A stretch of 64,000 nt of DNA from an uncultured Paludibacter sp. (GCA_937927845.1 CALFXE010000010.1:1-64000), one strand, 5' to 3'; shown: positions 42,549 through 52,330, numbered from the stretch's first letter. Translations and numbers: made by a program. The notes: generated by a model from the letters alone, not told the origin.

Positions 42549-43559
42549 ATGATATTAGTTACAGGAGCTACAGGATTAGTCGGAGGTCACTTGTTATGGC
42601 ATCTTCTTCAAGAAAATGACGAGATTATTGCGATTAGACGGGAAACAAGTAAGCTATCACCTTTGAAGACGATTTTTAAATTTTATACGGATTCACCGGA
42701 TAAGTTTTTAGAAAGGATAGAATGGAGATATGCTGATATTACTGATATTGATTCGTTAAGGAAAGCTGCAAAAGGGGTGACTAAAATTTATCATTGTGCT
42801 GCTGTTGTATCTCTAAGCGGTGGTTCAGATAACAATTTGATGGACACTAATGTATCTGGCACTAATAATATAATTGATGTATCCCTTGAAAATAAAATAG
42901 AAAAATTATGTTTTGTCAGTTCTATTGCAGCTTGTGGTTTTACTGATAACGACGGTACAATTATAACTGAAGAAAGTGCATGGCAGACAAAAGGACATCA
43001 ATCTGATTATGCATTGAGTAAATATAATGCTGAACAGGCTGTGTGGGAAGCAATTAAAGAAAAAGGACTGAATGCTGTGATGGTTAATCCCGGTGTCATT
43101 TTGGGAGTTTCCGGAACAAAATCAGGCAGTTCGCTTCTTTTTGATCAGGTGCGTAAAGGGATGTTATTCTATACATTAGGCGGATCGGGTTATGTAGACG
43201 TGAGAGATGTTGTCAGAATTATGGTTAAGCTTATGGAAAGCAAAATCTCTGCCGAGAGATATATTTTAGTGAGTGAAAATAACTCAAATAAAGATATATT
43301 AAGCATGATGTCGAAAGGTTTTAATAAAAAGCCACCATTAATCAATATGGGAAAGAAACGGTTATGGGTTGTTGGCTTTTTTGCAGAAATAGTCGGTAAA
43401 ATATTCAGATTCAGCCCTATTCTTGATAGAAAATTTGCAGCTTCGGCCACAAACAGATCTTATTACTCCTCTCGGAAGGTAATTGACACATTGAATTATA
43501 AGTTCATCCCAATATCAGAATGTATAAATGATGTTTGCTCTTATATGTTAAAGAACTAA
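42549..43559 (+). CDS. NAD-dependent epimerase/dehydratase family protein (extended SDR)
   Basis: A 336-residue extended short-chain dehydrogenase. It opens with the nucleotide site ILVTGATGLVGGHLL, has the YHCAAVVSL strand, and the active-site YALSKYNAEQAV (Tyr-x-x-x-Lys). The overall look is that of the dihydroflavonol-reductase/sugar-epimerase group. The substrate cannot be read from sequence. Its last 12 bases overlap the 3' end of the convergent aminotransferase gene. Confidence 0.88.
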   Translation: MILVTGATGLVGGHLLWHLLQENDEIIAIRRETSKLSPLKTIFKFYTDSPDKFLERIEWRYADITDIDSLRKAAKGVTKIYHCAAVVSLSGGSDNNLMDTNVSGTNNIIDVSLENKIEKLCFVSSIAACGFTDNDGTIITEESAWQTKGHQSDYALSKYNAEQAVWEAIKEKGLNAVMVNPGVILGVSGTKSGSSLLFDQVRKGMLFYTLGGSGYVDVRDVVRIMVKLMESKISAERYILVSENNSNKDILSMMSKGFNKKPPLINMGKKRLWVVGFFAEIVGKIFRFSPILDRKFAASATNRSYYSSRKVIDTLNYKFIPISECINDVCSYMLKN

Positions 43560-44669
43560 TTTTAATCTTTCAATAAAGAGTTTTGCATCATCCATTGTCA
43601 GACAAAGAGGTGGTAGAAGTCGTATTGTATGAGTACCACCTGCTCCTGTAAATACTTTCTGTTCGAATAGTAAACGTTTTCTTATCTCTTGTATAGGTTC
43701 ATGGAACTCAAGACCTATCATTAAACCTGCTCCACGTACTTCTTTGATTTGAGGCAAGTGCTTAAGTTCATCAATTAGAAAATCACCAACTTTCTTAGCG
43801 TTTTGAATTAAATTTTCAGTTTTAATAATATCTAACACAGCAATACCGGCTACACATGCAAGGTGATTGCCACCAAACGTAGTACCGAGCATACCGTGAA
43901 GTGGTTTAAAAGCAGGGCTTATCATGACTCCTCCAATTGGATATCCATTCCCCATCCCTTTAGCTAATGTAATTAAATCAGGACGAATATCAGCATACTG
44001 ATGAGCAAAGAATTTTCCACTTCGTCCATACCCCGATTGAATTTCATCTAATATAAGAACTGTATTTGTAGATTTACAAGCTGCACTTAATTCTTGAAGA
44101 AACTTATTTTCAGGTGTTCTAATTCCACCTACTCCCTGAATTCCTTCGATAATAACGGCACAAACATCTCCTTTTTCTAAAGATTTTCTTATCCCATCGA
44201 TATCGTTCAGTTGAAAAAACTCAACTTCAAGATCTTCGTTGATAGGTGCAATTATCTTAGGATTGTCTGTTACTTTTACTGCAGCAGATGTTCTCCCATG
44301 AAAACTCTTTTCAAATGCAATAACTTTTTTTCTTCCATTATGAAATGAAGCAAGTTTCAGAGCATTTTCATTAGCTTCGGCACCGGAATTTATTAGAAAT
44401 AAAGAATAATCTTCGTATCCGGATAATTTACCGAGTTTATCGGCTAATTCCTCCTGAAGTTTATTAATTACAGAATTTGAGTAGAAAATTAATTTTTCTA
44501 ATTGTTGTGTCAGTTTCTGTGTAAAATAAGGGTGTGAGTGACCAACTGAAATAACAGCATGTCCACCATATAAATCAAGATATTCTACACCATTTTTGTC
44601 ATAAGTTCTACAACCTATCCCTTTTTCTATTTCTATATCGAACAAAGGATATACATCAAATAAGTTCAT
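43548..44669 (-). CDS. argD: Class III aminotransferase, acetylornithine aminotransferase-like
   Basis: A 373-residue PLP enzyme. The conserved parts are DLYGGHAVISVGHSHP, LFLINSGAEANENALKLA, ILDEIQSGYGRSGKFFAHQ with the PLP-contacting Asp, TLAKGMGNGYPIGG with the PLP lysine, and GTTFGGNHLACVAG. The short length fits ArgD, which transfers an amino group between N-acetylglutamate semialdehyde and glutamate in arginine synthesis. No other arg gene is nearby, so an ornithine or other omega-amino acid substrate is possible. Confidence 0.8.
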   Translation of the reverse strand: MNLFDVYPLFDIEIEKGIGCRTYDKNGVEYLDLYGGHAVISVGHSHPYFTQKLTQQLEKLIFYSNSVINKLQEELADKLGKLSGYEDYSLFLINSGAEANENALKLASFHNGRKKVIAFEKSFHGRTSAAVKVTDNPKIIAPINEDLEVEFFQLNDIDGIRKSLEKGDVCAVIIEGIQGVGGIRTPENKFLQELSAACKSTNTVLILDEIQSGYGRSGKFFAHQYADIRPDLITLAKGMGNGYPIGGVMISPAFKPLHGMLGTTFGGNHLACVAGIAVLDIIKTENLIQNAKKVGDFLIDELKHLPQIKEVRGAGLMIGLEFHEPIQEIRKRLLFEQKVFTGAGGTHTIRLLPPLCLTMDDAKLFIERLKLVL

Positions 44670-44731
44670 TTGCTAATATTTTATTTGTGTAAGTATATTT
44701 TAATCTCACACACTGTTTATTACTATTTATG

Positions 44732-46537
44732 TTATTGTTTATTGTTTATTGTTTGATTAAGAGCTTCCATAACATTAATGACATAATCTCCAATCTTTTC
44801 ACATTCTGTAATTATGTCTATATATGATACGCTAATCTGATACTCATATTTTTTATCATTAATGTCCATAATATTCTGATTCTTCAACTGATTTCTCAAA
44901 TTATTAATCTCATTCTCTATATTAACAGATTTATTTAATTCAGTGTCATCCACATAATCATCTTCCAAAGCCTCAATCATCAGTGTAATTGCATTTTCCA
45001 CTAAGTTCATCATCAATTGGATATGATCTTCCATTTCTTTGATGTGTACTATTTTAGCCTCATTTTTCCGTACAATAGTGCGACCAATATTATAACATCC
45101 ATCACTAACACTTTCTATTTCAGATACTACACGTAGCATTTTCTGAATTTGACGTTTACTCTCTTCACTTAATCTTCCATCAGATACTTTTGTGAGATAC
45201 TTGGCTATTTCAACTTCCATTCTATCGCTAATACTTTCGTATTTTTGAATTTTAGTGAAAAGTTTTACAGCATCATTTTCATTTTGCTCAAGATAGAAAT
45301 TTCTAACAATACCAAACATTTTTTGTGTTCTCTTGCCATATAATTTCATTTCGTTCCATGCTTGCATTAACGACAGCTCAGAAGTTGAAAGTAAGCCGGT
45401 AGTGATAAATCGTAATTGAAATTCCTCATCAGTAGCTTTTTTCTTAATAATGAAAGAAACTAATTTGGCAAGTGCTTTAGCAAACCATATCATCACAAAG
45501 GTGTTGATTATATTAAAAATTGAGTGAAATAGAGATAGACCATATGATGCAGATGCCTGAAGCTGAAGCAGCTTGCTATGATAGATCGCTTCGTTGCCGG
45601 TCAGACTACTGCCGTCGCTTACTAAAATCGCAGATGCATGTGGATTTGTAGCTAATTCTTGAGAAAAAGCGAGAGGATTTCCTAAACCGACAAATTCAGC
45701 TACCCAAGTTACCATATTTAAGAATGGGTAAAATAGAAACATCATCCAGATAACTCCTGTAATATTGAAAAATGTATGAGATAATGCAGCTCGTTTGGCT
45801 GAAACATTTGCCGGTATTGCTGCAATATTAGCGGTAATTGTAGTACCAATATTTTCTCCTAAAACCATAGCTGCACCAAGGTCGTATGAAATCCATCCTT
45901 TTGCAACCATTACAAGGGTAATAGCCATTGTTGCACTGGACGACTGTACAATTATTGTTAAAATTGTTCCTACAATTAAAAAAATTATAACAGATATGTA
46001 TCCCGACTGCGTATATTTTGTAAGGAATTCCAACATTCCGGGGTTATTTTGCAAATCGGGTACAGAGTTTTTAAGTAACTCCAATCCCATAAACAGAAAT
46101 GCAAAACCTATAATAAACTCACCTATAGATTTATGTTTGCTTTTTGTTGAAAATATTAATGGAGTGGCAACTGCTATTAAAGGAATAGCAATGGATGCGA
46201 TACTAAACTGGAATCCAAATAAAGATATAATCCATGCGGTTATAGTAGTACCGATATTGGCACCCATAATTACAGTTATGGATTGCACAAGATTAATTAA
46301 ACCCGCATTTACAAAACTAACAGCCATAACAGTTGTAGCCGAAGAAGACTGAATTAATGCAGTGATAAATACACCTGTAAGAACACCGGCAAATCTATTT
46401 TTTGTCATAGTTGCCAAAATCGAACGAAGCTTATTTCCGGCAGCTTTTTGAAGTCCTTCGCTCATAGTTTTCATTCCAAACAAGAATAGACCTAATGAGC
46501 CGATAAGCATCATAAAATCATAAAAGGAGTAATTCAT
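44732..46537 (-). CDS. Na+/phosphate cotransporter (NptA/PhoU fusion)
   Basis: A 601-residue protein. Residues about 5-365 form two inverted Na/Pi-cotransporter repeats, each with the QSSSATT-type motif (ALIQSSSATTVMAV, IVQSSSATMAITLVM), and GANIGTT/GENIGTT loops. Residues about 390-590 form a PhoU-like helical domain (RMEVEIAKYLTKVSDGRLS, IESVSDGCYNIGR). It imports phosphate with sodium. The 3' end runs through a short ATTGTTT tandem (44733-44754) that encodes its last residues, NNKQ. Confidence 0.92.
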   Translation of the reverse strand: MNYSFYDFMMLIGSLGLFLFGMKTMSEGLQKAAGNKLRSILATMTKNRFAGVLTGVFITALIQSSSATTVMAVSFVNAGLINLVQSITVIMGANIGTTITAWIISLFGFQFSIASIAIPLIAVATPLIFSTKSKHKSIGEFIIGFAFLFMGLELLKNSVPDLQNNPGMLEFLTKYTQSGYISVIIFLIVGTILTIIVQSSSATMAITLVMVAKGWISYDLGAAMVLGENIGTTITANIAAIPANVSAKRAALSHTFFNITGVIWMMFLFYPFLNMVTWVAEFVGLGNPLAFSQELATNPHASAILVSDGSSLTGNEAIYHSKLLQLQASASYGLSLFHSIFNIINTFVMIWFAKALAKLVSFIIKKKATDEEFQLRFITTGLLSTSELSLMQAWNEMKLYGKRTQKMFGIVRNFYLEQNENDAVKLFTKIQKYESISDRMEVEIAKYLTKVSDGRLSEESKRQIQKMLRVVSEIESVSDGCYNIGRTIVRKNEAKIVHIKEMEDHIQLMMNLVENAITLMIEALEDDYVDDTELNKSVNIENEINNLRNQLKNQNIMDINDKKYEYQISVSYIDIITECEKIGDYVINVMEALNQTINNKQ

Positions 46538-46747
46538 GAAGTGTGAAAATTATATTTATGTTTATTTAATTAAACTACAAATAACAAACAGAATTATTAC
46601 TACGTAAGAATAAATGCTTCGCAAAATTAGTTTAAATAACTAAAATCCCAAATATAATTCAATATAAATTTCTATTTTTACGGTTAAAATTGAATAAGCC
46701 TTTTATATTTACAGTTCCAATATGAATAAAGAATAAATTATAATCCT

Positions 46748-48415
46748 ATGAGTAAGCAAGTTACAATCTATTGTAAAAACACAAAGAAATATCATGATTT
46801 TCCAATAGGCACGTCTTTAATAGAGATTTATGAATATTTAAACATAAAACTCAAATATGATGTCGTTGCTGCAAGAGTTAACTATAAGGTTGAAGATCTT
46901 AATTTTTTAGTTTACAAGCCGAAAGATATTGAGTTTATAGATGCAAGCATAGCTTCAGGTATGCGTGTTTATGTGCGAACTCTATGTTTGGTGCTTTCGT
47001 ATGCAGTAAAACAACTTTATCCGGATGCAGTTCTGAGGATTCTACATTCCATCTCCAAGGGTTATTATTGCAGGATAGATTATCTTGATAAACCTTTAAG
47101 TGCTGAAGATATAGAAAATATTAAATCTGAAATGAAAAAATGTATCCTGCGAGGTGATAAAATTATAGCTGAAGAAAAGCAAGTCAAAGAAGTTAAAAAG
47201 CTATTTGCTCAACAAAATAATAAACATGAAGACTTATTTCTCTTTGAGACTATTAATGTTCCTTACATGAGATTTTTTCGTTTAAACGATTACATCGATT
47301 ATTATAACGGTGTTCTTCTACCTTCTACTGATAAATTAAATATTTTTGATTTATTGCCTTATTATGATGGTTTTTTATTAAGAATACCGAGCAGAGAAGA
47401 CCCGGTACGACTTGAAAATTTTGAAGTGATGCCCAAACTATATGAGATTTTCAATGAATTTGTGAGTTGGAACAAATTAATGAATTTGAATACTATCGGA
47501 GAATTTAATATTGCATGTAAAAATAAACAATCGTTTGATTTGATTAAAATATCAGAAGCTCTCCATGAAAAAAAAGTTGCATATATTGCCGATATGATAG
47601 ATCAAAGGCAAAATGTTAAGTTAGTGTTGATTTCAGGACCGTCTTCATCGGGTAAAACTACACTTAGTAAACGTTTGTCAGTACAATTGATGGTTAATGG
47701 ATTAAAACCTGTAATCATATCTATGGACAATTATTTTGTGGATAGAGTTAATACGCCTAAAGATGAGAGTGGAGATTATGACTTTGAAACTTTACATGCT
47801 CTTGATTTACCCTTTTTCAATAAACAGATGAAGCAGTTGCTTAATGGGGAAGAGGTGGAATTGCCATTTTATAATTTTGAAAATGGAACGAGGATGTTTA
47901 AAGGTGAAAAAATCAGACTTCAACACGATACAGTAATTATACTTGAAGGAATTCATGCGTTGAATCCGGAATTACTTACCGAAATACCTAAAGAAAAAAT
48001 CTTTAAGATATATGTGTCGGCATTAACAACTATTTCTATTGACAATCACAATTGGGTACCAACCACAGATACACGTTTGTTAAGAAGGATTATCCGAGAT
48101 CACAGGTATAGAAATTATTCTGCAAGAGATACTATTGCACGTTGGCCCAGCGTAAGGAGGGGAGAAGAAAAGTGGATATTCCCATATCAGGAAGACGCAG
48201 ATGTAATGTTTAATTCAGCGTTGATTTTTGAATTGGCAGTGTTAAAAAAACATGCTGAACCAATTCTGGCAGAAGTGCCAAAGTATTGCGATGAATACAC
48301 AGAAACGCATAGATTATTAAAGTTTTTGAATTTCTTTGTGCCTATACTTGATAGTGAAATTCCACCGACATCACTATTAAGAGAATTTTTAGGAGGTAGT
48401 AGTTTCAGATATTAG
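46748..48415 (+). CDS. Nucleoside kinase with TGS-like N-terminus (uridine kinase family)
   Basis: A 555-residue protein. Residues about 1-65 resemble a TGS domain, 70-180 the second domain of threonyl-tRNA synthetase (VRTLCLVLSYAVKQLYPDAVL), and about 290-480 a uridine kinase/phosphoribulokinase domain with Walker A SGPSSSGKTTLSKRL and ISMDNYFVDR. It is expected to phosphorylate a nucleoside, likely uridine or cytidine. The architecture is widespread in Bacteroidota and Firmicutes. It has a 210-base upstream region with no clear -7 box. Confidence 0.88.
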   Translation: MSKQVTIYCKNTKKYHDFPIGTSLIEIYEYLNIKLKYDVVAARVNYKVEDLNFLVYKPKDIEFIDASIASGMRVYVRTLCLVLSYAVKQLYPDAVLRILHSISKGYYCRIDYLDKPLSAEDIENIKSEMKKCILRGDKIIAEEKQVKEVKKLFAQQNNKHEDLFLFETINVPYMRFFRLNDYIDYYNGVLLPSTDKLNIFDLLPYYDGFLLRIPSREDPVRLENFEVMPKLYEIFNEFVSWNKLMNLNTIGEFNIACKNKQSFDLIKISEALHEKKVAYIADMIDQRQNVKLVLISGPSSSGKTTLSKRLSVQLMVNGLKPVIISMDNYFVDRVNTPKDESGDYDFETLHALDLPFFNKQMKQLLNGEEVELPFYNFENGTRMFKGEKIRLQHDTVIILEGIHALNPELLTEIPKEKIFKIYVSALTTISIDNHNWVPTTDTRLLRRIIRDHRYRNYSARDTIARWPSVRRGEEKWIFPYQEDADVMFNSALIFELAVLKKHAEPILAEVPKYCDEYTETHRLLKFLNFFVPILDSEIPPTSLLREFLGGSSFRY

Positions 48416-48418
48416 TTT

Positions 48419-48426
48419 TATCTTTG
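48419..48426 (+). promoter_or_regulatory. -7 box upstream of the VanZ gene
   Basis: TATCTTTG begins 4 bases after the kinase stop. The resulting leader of about 50 bases contains the ATTAGCACATT element. Confidence 0.5.
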
Positions 48427-48442
48427 CAGCTTATTTTTAATA

Positions 48443-48477
48443 AACATTAGCACATTGACATATTAGCACATTATTTA
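48443..48477 (+). repeat. ATTAGCACATT tandem motif upstream of the VanZ gene
   Basis: Two ATTAGCACATT units separated by GACAT, ending 3 bases before the ATG at 48481. Same family as 35801-35851. Confidence 0.7.
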
Positions 48478-48480
48478 AAT

Positions 48481-48864
48481 ATGAAGTTTATTATCAATTA
48501 TTTTAAAACAATAATCACAACCATAATAATATTAGTTCTATCTTTTGCTAAATTTCCAGCAATAGAAGAATTACCCGTTGTACCTAATGCGGATAAGATT
48601 GTACACCTATTGATGTATTTGACTTTAACTATAATTGCATTGTTTGAAAACTATAAAACACAAGACAAAAGAAACAAACAACTTCAGCTTATTATTGTTG
48701 CTCTTGTGTTTCCACTTTTTTTAGCTGCTATCACCGAGTTAATTCAATCTACTCCTTTAGTTGGTAGATATGGAGATGTCTATGATTGGTTAAGTAACAC
48801 AATCGGGATCTTAATTGGGTGGGGATTATTTTTTATGTATAAGAAAATTTTTATAAAGACTTAA
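48481..48864 (+). CDS. VanZ-like membrane protein
   Basis: A 127-residue protein with four hydrophobic segments and VanZ-family marks: SFAKFPAIEELPVVPNADKIVHLLMYLTLT and AAITELIQSTPLVGRYGDVYDWLSNTIGILIG. The VanZ fold is linked to teicoplanin resistance in one enterococcal case, but most members have unknown function. Here it precedes dprA by 22 bases and may be co-transcribed with it. Confidence 0.88.
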   Translation: MKFIINYFKTIITTIIILVLSFAKFPAIEELPVVPNADKIVHLLMYLTLTIIALFENYKTQDKRNKQLQLIIVALVFPLFLAAITELIQSTPLVGRYGDVYDWLSNTIGILIGWGLFFMYKKIFIKT

Positions 48865-48886
48865 GATATATTTTAATTGTTTGTTT

Positions 48887-50008
48887 ATGAATTACGACTT
48901 GTTAAAATTTAGAATTGGCATTACGCTGATAAATGGTATTGGTAACAATATTGCTAAAAATTTAATTGCTTATCTCGGTAATGAAGAAGCTGTATTTAAG
49001 GAAAAACAAAAAAACCTTATGCGGATACCCGGTGTTGGCGAGGTGTTGGCAAAAGAAATTGTAAACCACAAAAGTGCACTTCAAAGGGCTGAAAATGAAA
49101 TTGAATTTATTATCAAGAATGATATTCAATGTTTGTATTACGCAGATAAAACTTACCCATTCAGATTAAAAGAATGTCCTGATGCCCCATTAGTTTTATT
49201 TACTAAAAATAAAGTCCCTTTAAACGAAGCTCGATTTATTGGTGTGGTAGGTACAAGGAATGCTACAGATTACGGAAAGGAAATATGTAAGAATATTGCC
49301 ATTTCACTTGCATCAATTCCTAATGTGGTAATTGTGAGTGGTTTGGCTTATGGTATTGATATTTGTGCCCACAGAAATGCTTTGGATTACAATATTCCAA
49401 CAATAGGTGTTATAGCACATGGATTGGATATGATTTATCCTTCAGCTCATAGAAATACTGCTGCTCGAATGTTAGAAAAAGGCGGTTTGGTTACAGAATA
49501 TCTGAGTAAAACTAATCCCGACCGACAGAATTTTGTTCAAAGAAATAGGATTATAGCCGGATTGTCTGATGCAATAATAGTAGTCGAATCAGCACAAAAA
49601 GGAGGTGCTTTAATTACTGCTGAACTTGCAAATGATTATAATAGAGATGTTTTTGCATTTCCAGGTAGAATAAATGATGTGTGGTCGAAAGGCTGTAATT
49701 CACTTATAAAAACTCATAGAGCTACACTTATTGAATCGCCGGATGATTTTATTAAACTTATGAGTTGGGATAAAACCTCTAAGGATAATCAGCATGTGCA
49801 AGCTGAATTATTTACAGAACTCTCGGATGAAGAGCTTAAAATTTATTCTTTACTAAGACAGACTCCAGAAGGAATTCACGTAAATGAATTAGCTATCTTA
49901 TCCGAAAATTCTTATAGTAAAATTACCTCAATACTTCTTGAAATGGAATTTAAAGGATTGGTTAAAAGCATACCTGGTAGTATTTATAAAACCTGTATAC
50001 CTGCTTAA
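48887..50008 (+). CDS. dprA: DNA-processing protein DprA
   Basis: A 373-residue protein that loads RecA on incoming single-stranded DNA in natural transformation. It has an N-terminal helix-hairpin-helix region (LMRIPGVGEVLAKEI), the Rossmann core (IGVVGTRNATDYG, VVIVSGLAYGIDICAHRNAL, GVIAHGLDMIYPSAHR), and a C-terminal winged helix (about 315-370). ATG 48887 is preferred to an in-frame TTG at 48881. Other competence genes are not in the window. Confidence 0.94.
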   Translation: MNYDLLKFRIGITLINGIGNNIAKNLIAYLGNEEAVFKEKQKNLMRIPGVGEVLAKEIVNHKSALQRAENEIEFIIKNDIQCLYYADKTYPFRLKECPDAPLVLFTKNKVPLNEARFIGVVGTRNATDYGKEICKNIAISLASIPNVVIVSGLAYGIDICAHRNALDYNIPTIGVIAHGLDMIYPSAHRNTAARMLEKGGLVTEYLSKTNPDRQNFVQRNRIIAGLSDAIIVVESAQKGGALITAELANDYNRDVFAFPGRINDVWSKGCNSLIKTHRATLIESPDDFIKLMSWDKTSKDNQHVQAELFTELSDEELKIYSLLRQTPEGIHVNELAILSENSYSKITSILLEMEFKGLVKSIPGSIYKTCIPA

Positions 50009-50025
50009 AACGTAAAAATATATGT

Positions 50026-50067
50026 AAAAGGTAAAAAGTTTCTCTATTCTCTATTATTTTACCTTTT
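50026..50067 (+). terminator. Possible weak terminator after dprA
   Basis: Perfect 11-base arms AAAAGGTAAAA / TTTTACCTTTT around a 20-base loop. AT-rich and without a following T-run, so weak; it could instead be regulatory. Confidence 0.3.
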
Positions 50068-50083
50068 GCATTATCTTAAACAT

Positions 50084-50091
50084 TAATTTTG
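50084..50091 (+). promoter_or_regulatory. -7 box of the lipoprotein/lipase-like pair
   Basis: TAATTTTG matches TAnnTTTG, 50 bases before the ATG at 50142. Confidence 0.45.
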
Positions 50092-50141
50092 CATCGATAT
50101 CTCGGGTTTGTTGTTGCTTATTTTAACCTAAACTTTTTATA

Positions 50142-51116
50142 ATGCAAAACTTATATTTTATACTTCTATCGTGTTTACTCTTACTCTCATGTAAAAATGA
50201 ATATAACTTAGATGTTAATGAAGACAATGTCAAACCCGCTATTGAAATGAAGTTACATGTTAAAACTATGAATATTGTTGATTTCCTGCAAAAAGGTATA
50301 CATGATGAGTTTCTATCTTCTGATATTATTAATATAATCAACAAAGATGAGCAATTGAAGCGAAAATTATATGGTTTTACTTCCAATCAGATTGATACCA
50401 TCTATTCATATGATGAATTGCCTGTTAGCAAAGAGATAAAAAATAACATAAGGATATTTGATGATGGAACATATGAATCAACCACAGAGTTTTTAACGTC
50501 CTCCTTAGATAATTCGTTTTCATATTATAATAAACAAATACACCCGGAAGAATCAAGAATAGCGAAAATTATATGTAAAAATGGACGAATATACGCTTAT
50601 AATTCATCAGGTATTCAATTAATAAATGAAATTTATCCGGAAATAAATATGAAAAAACACATTGACACTATGCGTGTTGTTTTAGAGAAACATATTACTG
50701 CAAAAGATAGTATATGTAATAAAAGTGTGGATGATAGCAAGTGTGAAATTATTACACGTATTACATCAGTTGAAAAAATAAATCAGATAACATGCTCAGA
50801 TAATGTTGATTATGAGAGATTAAAGAGTATAGGTGTAAAAGGGGTGTTAAAGCAAAGGGCAGAATTTAATCAGGAAATGGATAAAGTTCTAAAATACGAA
50901 ACTTTTATTGGGAAGAACTTAATCCAAAAAAGACTTTATAATTATACAGAAAATAAATTAATGTTTAATCTATATAATGATAGTTTTCTTTCAGAAAATC
51001 CCGAATCAATCGATACATATACCCTAATAATAGATAGAAAAAATAAGCTAAAAATCCATTATTCTAAAGAAATATTTTTTCAAAATCAAATACTATATTT
51101 TTCTAAAGTGGAATAA
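50142..51116 (+). CDS. Hypothetical lipoprotein
   Basis: A 324-residue protein I do not recognise. It begins with a lipoprotein signal MQNLYFILLSCLLLLSC (lipobox LLSC, Cys17), so it should be anchored in a membrane, probably the outer one. The rest is a soluble, lysine- and isoleucine-rich mixed alpha/beta sequence without repeats or known catalytic motifs. The following gene, a lipase-like secreted protein, begins 26 bases later, so the two are probably co-expressed and may act together. Confidence 0.6.
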   Translation: MQNLYFILLSCLLLLSCKNEYNLDVNEDNVKPAIEMKLHVKTMNIVDFLQKGIHDEFLSSDIINIINKDEQLKRKLYGFTSNQIDTIYSYDELPVSKEIKNNIRIFDDGTYESTTEFLTSSLDNSFSYYNKQIHPEESRIAKIICKNGRIYAYNSSGIQLINEIYPEINMKKHIDTMRVVLEKHITAKDSICNKSVDDSKCEIITRITSVEKINQITCSDNVDYERLKSIGVKGVLKQRAEFNQEMDKVLKYETFIGKNLIQKRLYNYTENKLMFNLYNDSFLSENPESIDTYTLIIDRKNKLKIHYSKEIFFQNQILYFSKVE

Positions 51117-51142
51117 ATTTGCTGATAAACTAATGTCTTAAA

Positions 51143-52312
51143 ATGCGAAAACTATTTATCTTGATGTTTTGTGTTCTTTTTTGCAATATATATGCAAAAA
51201 GAGTATTTGTCTGGCTACCTGATTTGAACGATGAACAGGCATATAGCCTTATTGCCGAGTATAATAAAATTATAACTAAATATGATGGAATAGTTTTAAA
51301 TTACTCTTCAAATAAAACAATTGATAACATATCTTCCGAGCTATACAAGGATAAATTGAAGTGTTTGGAAAAAGATAATACTTTTGTAATAATTGGTTTT
51401 GGCGTGGGAGGAATTATAGCACGTAATCTTTCGACTTATTCGAAAAATATTGAGGCAATCATTACAATCTCCTCTCCAAATGCTGGTTCAACATTGCTTC
51501 ATAATGTATATGCCGGAAAGACTTATGATTTTTTCTCTTATGCATCCGGAATGTGTTTAAAAGCAATTGAACAAGCAATTTTATCTCATCAACAAAATTA
51601 TGAATCAACAAACAATTTGTTTAATCTAATAGAGGTTTCTGCAAACAAATTTAGAAAAATATCCATTAATGACTATCTAAAATCTAATTCTTCATTAATC
51701 CAATCAGAGATATATAAATACCTTAGAAATAATTTATGTGTACATAATATTTTAAAAGGAAGCAATTTTTTGAATAAACTAAATAATAGAATTGACTCTG
51801 TGTTTCACTATAATATTTATGGTGTCAAAGACAATATTCATTCATCAAAACTTATACATTCACTTGCTTTAATTAATCAAATCCAAGTAGCACATCAGTT
51901 TATATTCAATTCGATTAATTTTTCAGATATTGATTATCAAGAATGGTGTTTTAATCGTGAAAAATCTTATAATTCATTGAAAGAATGGGATAAAATTTAT
52001 CAGTATTTAGAAGCCGGAATTGATGTTGATATTGCAACCAGCATTGGAGCGATTGAATATAAAATTATGGAGTTAAATATATCTTGTTGGTCTGCTAAGT
52101 TACAGTATAAACGGTATTTGTCATATTTTCCATTTATTACGGACAATGATGGATTTTGCTCAGAAATAGATATAATCAGTAATACTCCTAATCAGAAATG
52201 CACTTATAATATTAGATTTCCAGTGTTAAATCATTTTAATATGTATAGTAATGATGCATTAAAAATATTTTTAGATAGATTAATTCTTGAAAATTTCATA
52301 AATTTGCGATAA
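51143..52312 (+). CDS. Lipase-like alpha/beta-hydrolase fold protein lacking the catalytic serine
   Basis: A 389-residue secreted protein (signal peptide to about Ala18). Its first 130 residues follow the lipase/PGAP1 pattern: VFVWLPDL, then the nucleophile-elbow segment FVIIGFGVGGIIARNL, then AIITISSPNAGSTLLHN. In active lipases the elbow is G-x-S-x-G; here it reads Gly85-Phe-Gly87-Val-Gly89, so the nucleophile is replaced by glycine. A histidine in LNHFNMYSND could be the usual C-terminal His. It may be a non-catalytic binding protein. Neither the central region nor the partner lipoprotein suggests a ligand. Confidence 0.6.
   Translation: MRKLFILMFCVLFCNIYAKRVFVWLPDLNDEQAYSLIAEYNKIITKYDGIVLNYSSNKTIDNISSELYKDKLKCLEKDNTFVIIGFGVGGIIARNLSTYSKNIEAIITISSPNAGSTLLHNVYAGKTYDFFSYASGMCLKAIEQAILSHQQNYESTNNLFNLIEVSANKFRKISINDYLKSNSSLIQSEIYKYLRNNLCVHNILKGSNFLNKLNNRIDSVFHYNIYGVKDNIHSSKLIHSLALINQIQVAHQFIFNSINFSDIDYQEWCFNREKSYNSLKEWDKIYQYLEAGIDVDIATSIGAIEYKIMELNISCWSAKLQYKRYLSYFPFITDNDGFCSEIDIISNTPNQKCTYNIRFPVLNHFNMYSNDALKIFLDRLILENFINLR
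52299..52306 (+). promoter_or_regulatory. Possible -7 box of the NUDIX gene
   Basis: TAAATTTG, inside the last codons of the preceding gene and 24 bases before the ATG at 52331. Confidence 0.4.
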
Positions 52313-52330
52313 TCAAAAATATGATAATAG

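Noticed and set aside
44733..44754. ATTGTTT tandem at the 3' end of the Na/phosphate transporter gene
   Set aside because: Three short units only; consistent with simple slippage and not a functional element.
45795..46352. 185-residue open frame antisense to the Na/phosphate transporter
   Set aside because: The opposite strand encodes a transporter with clear motifs; this frame is an artefact of its codon pattern.
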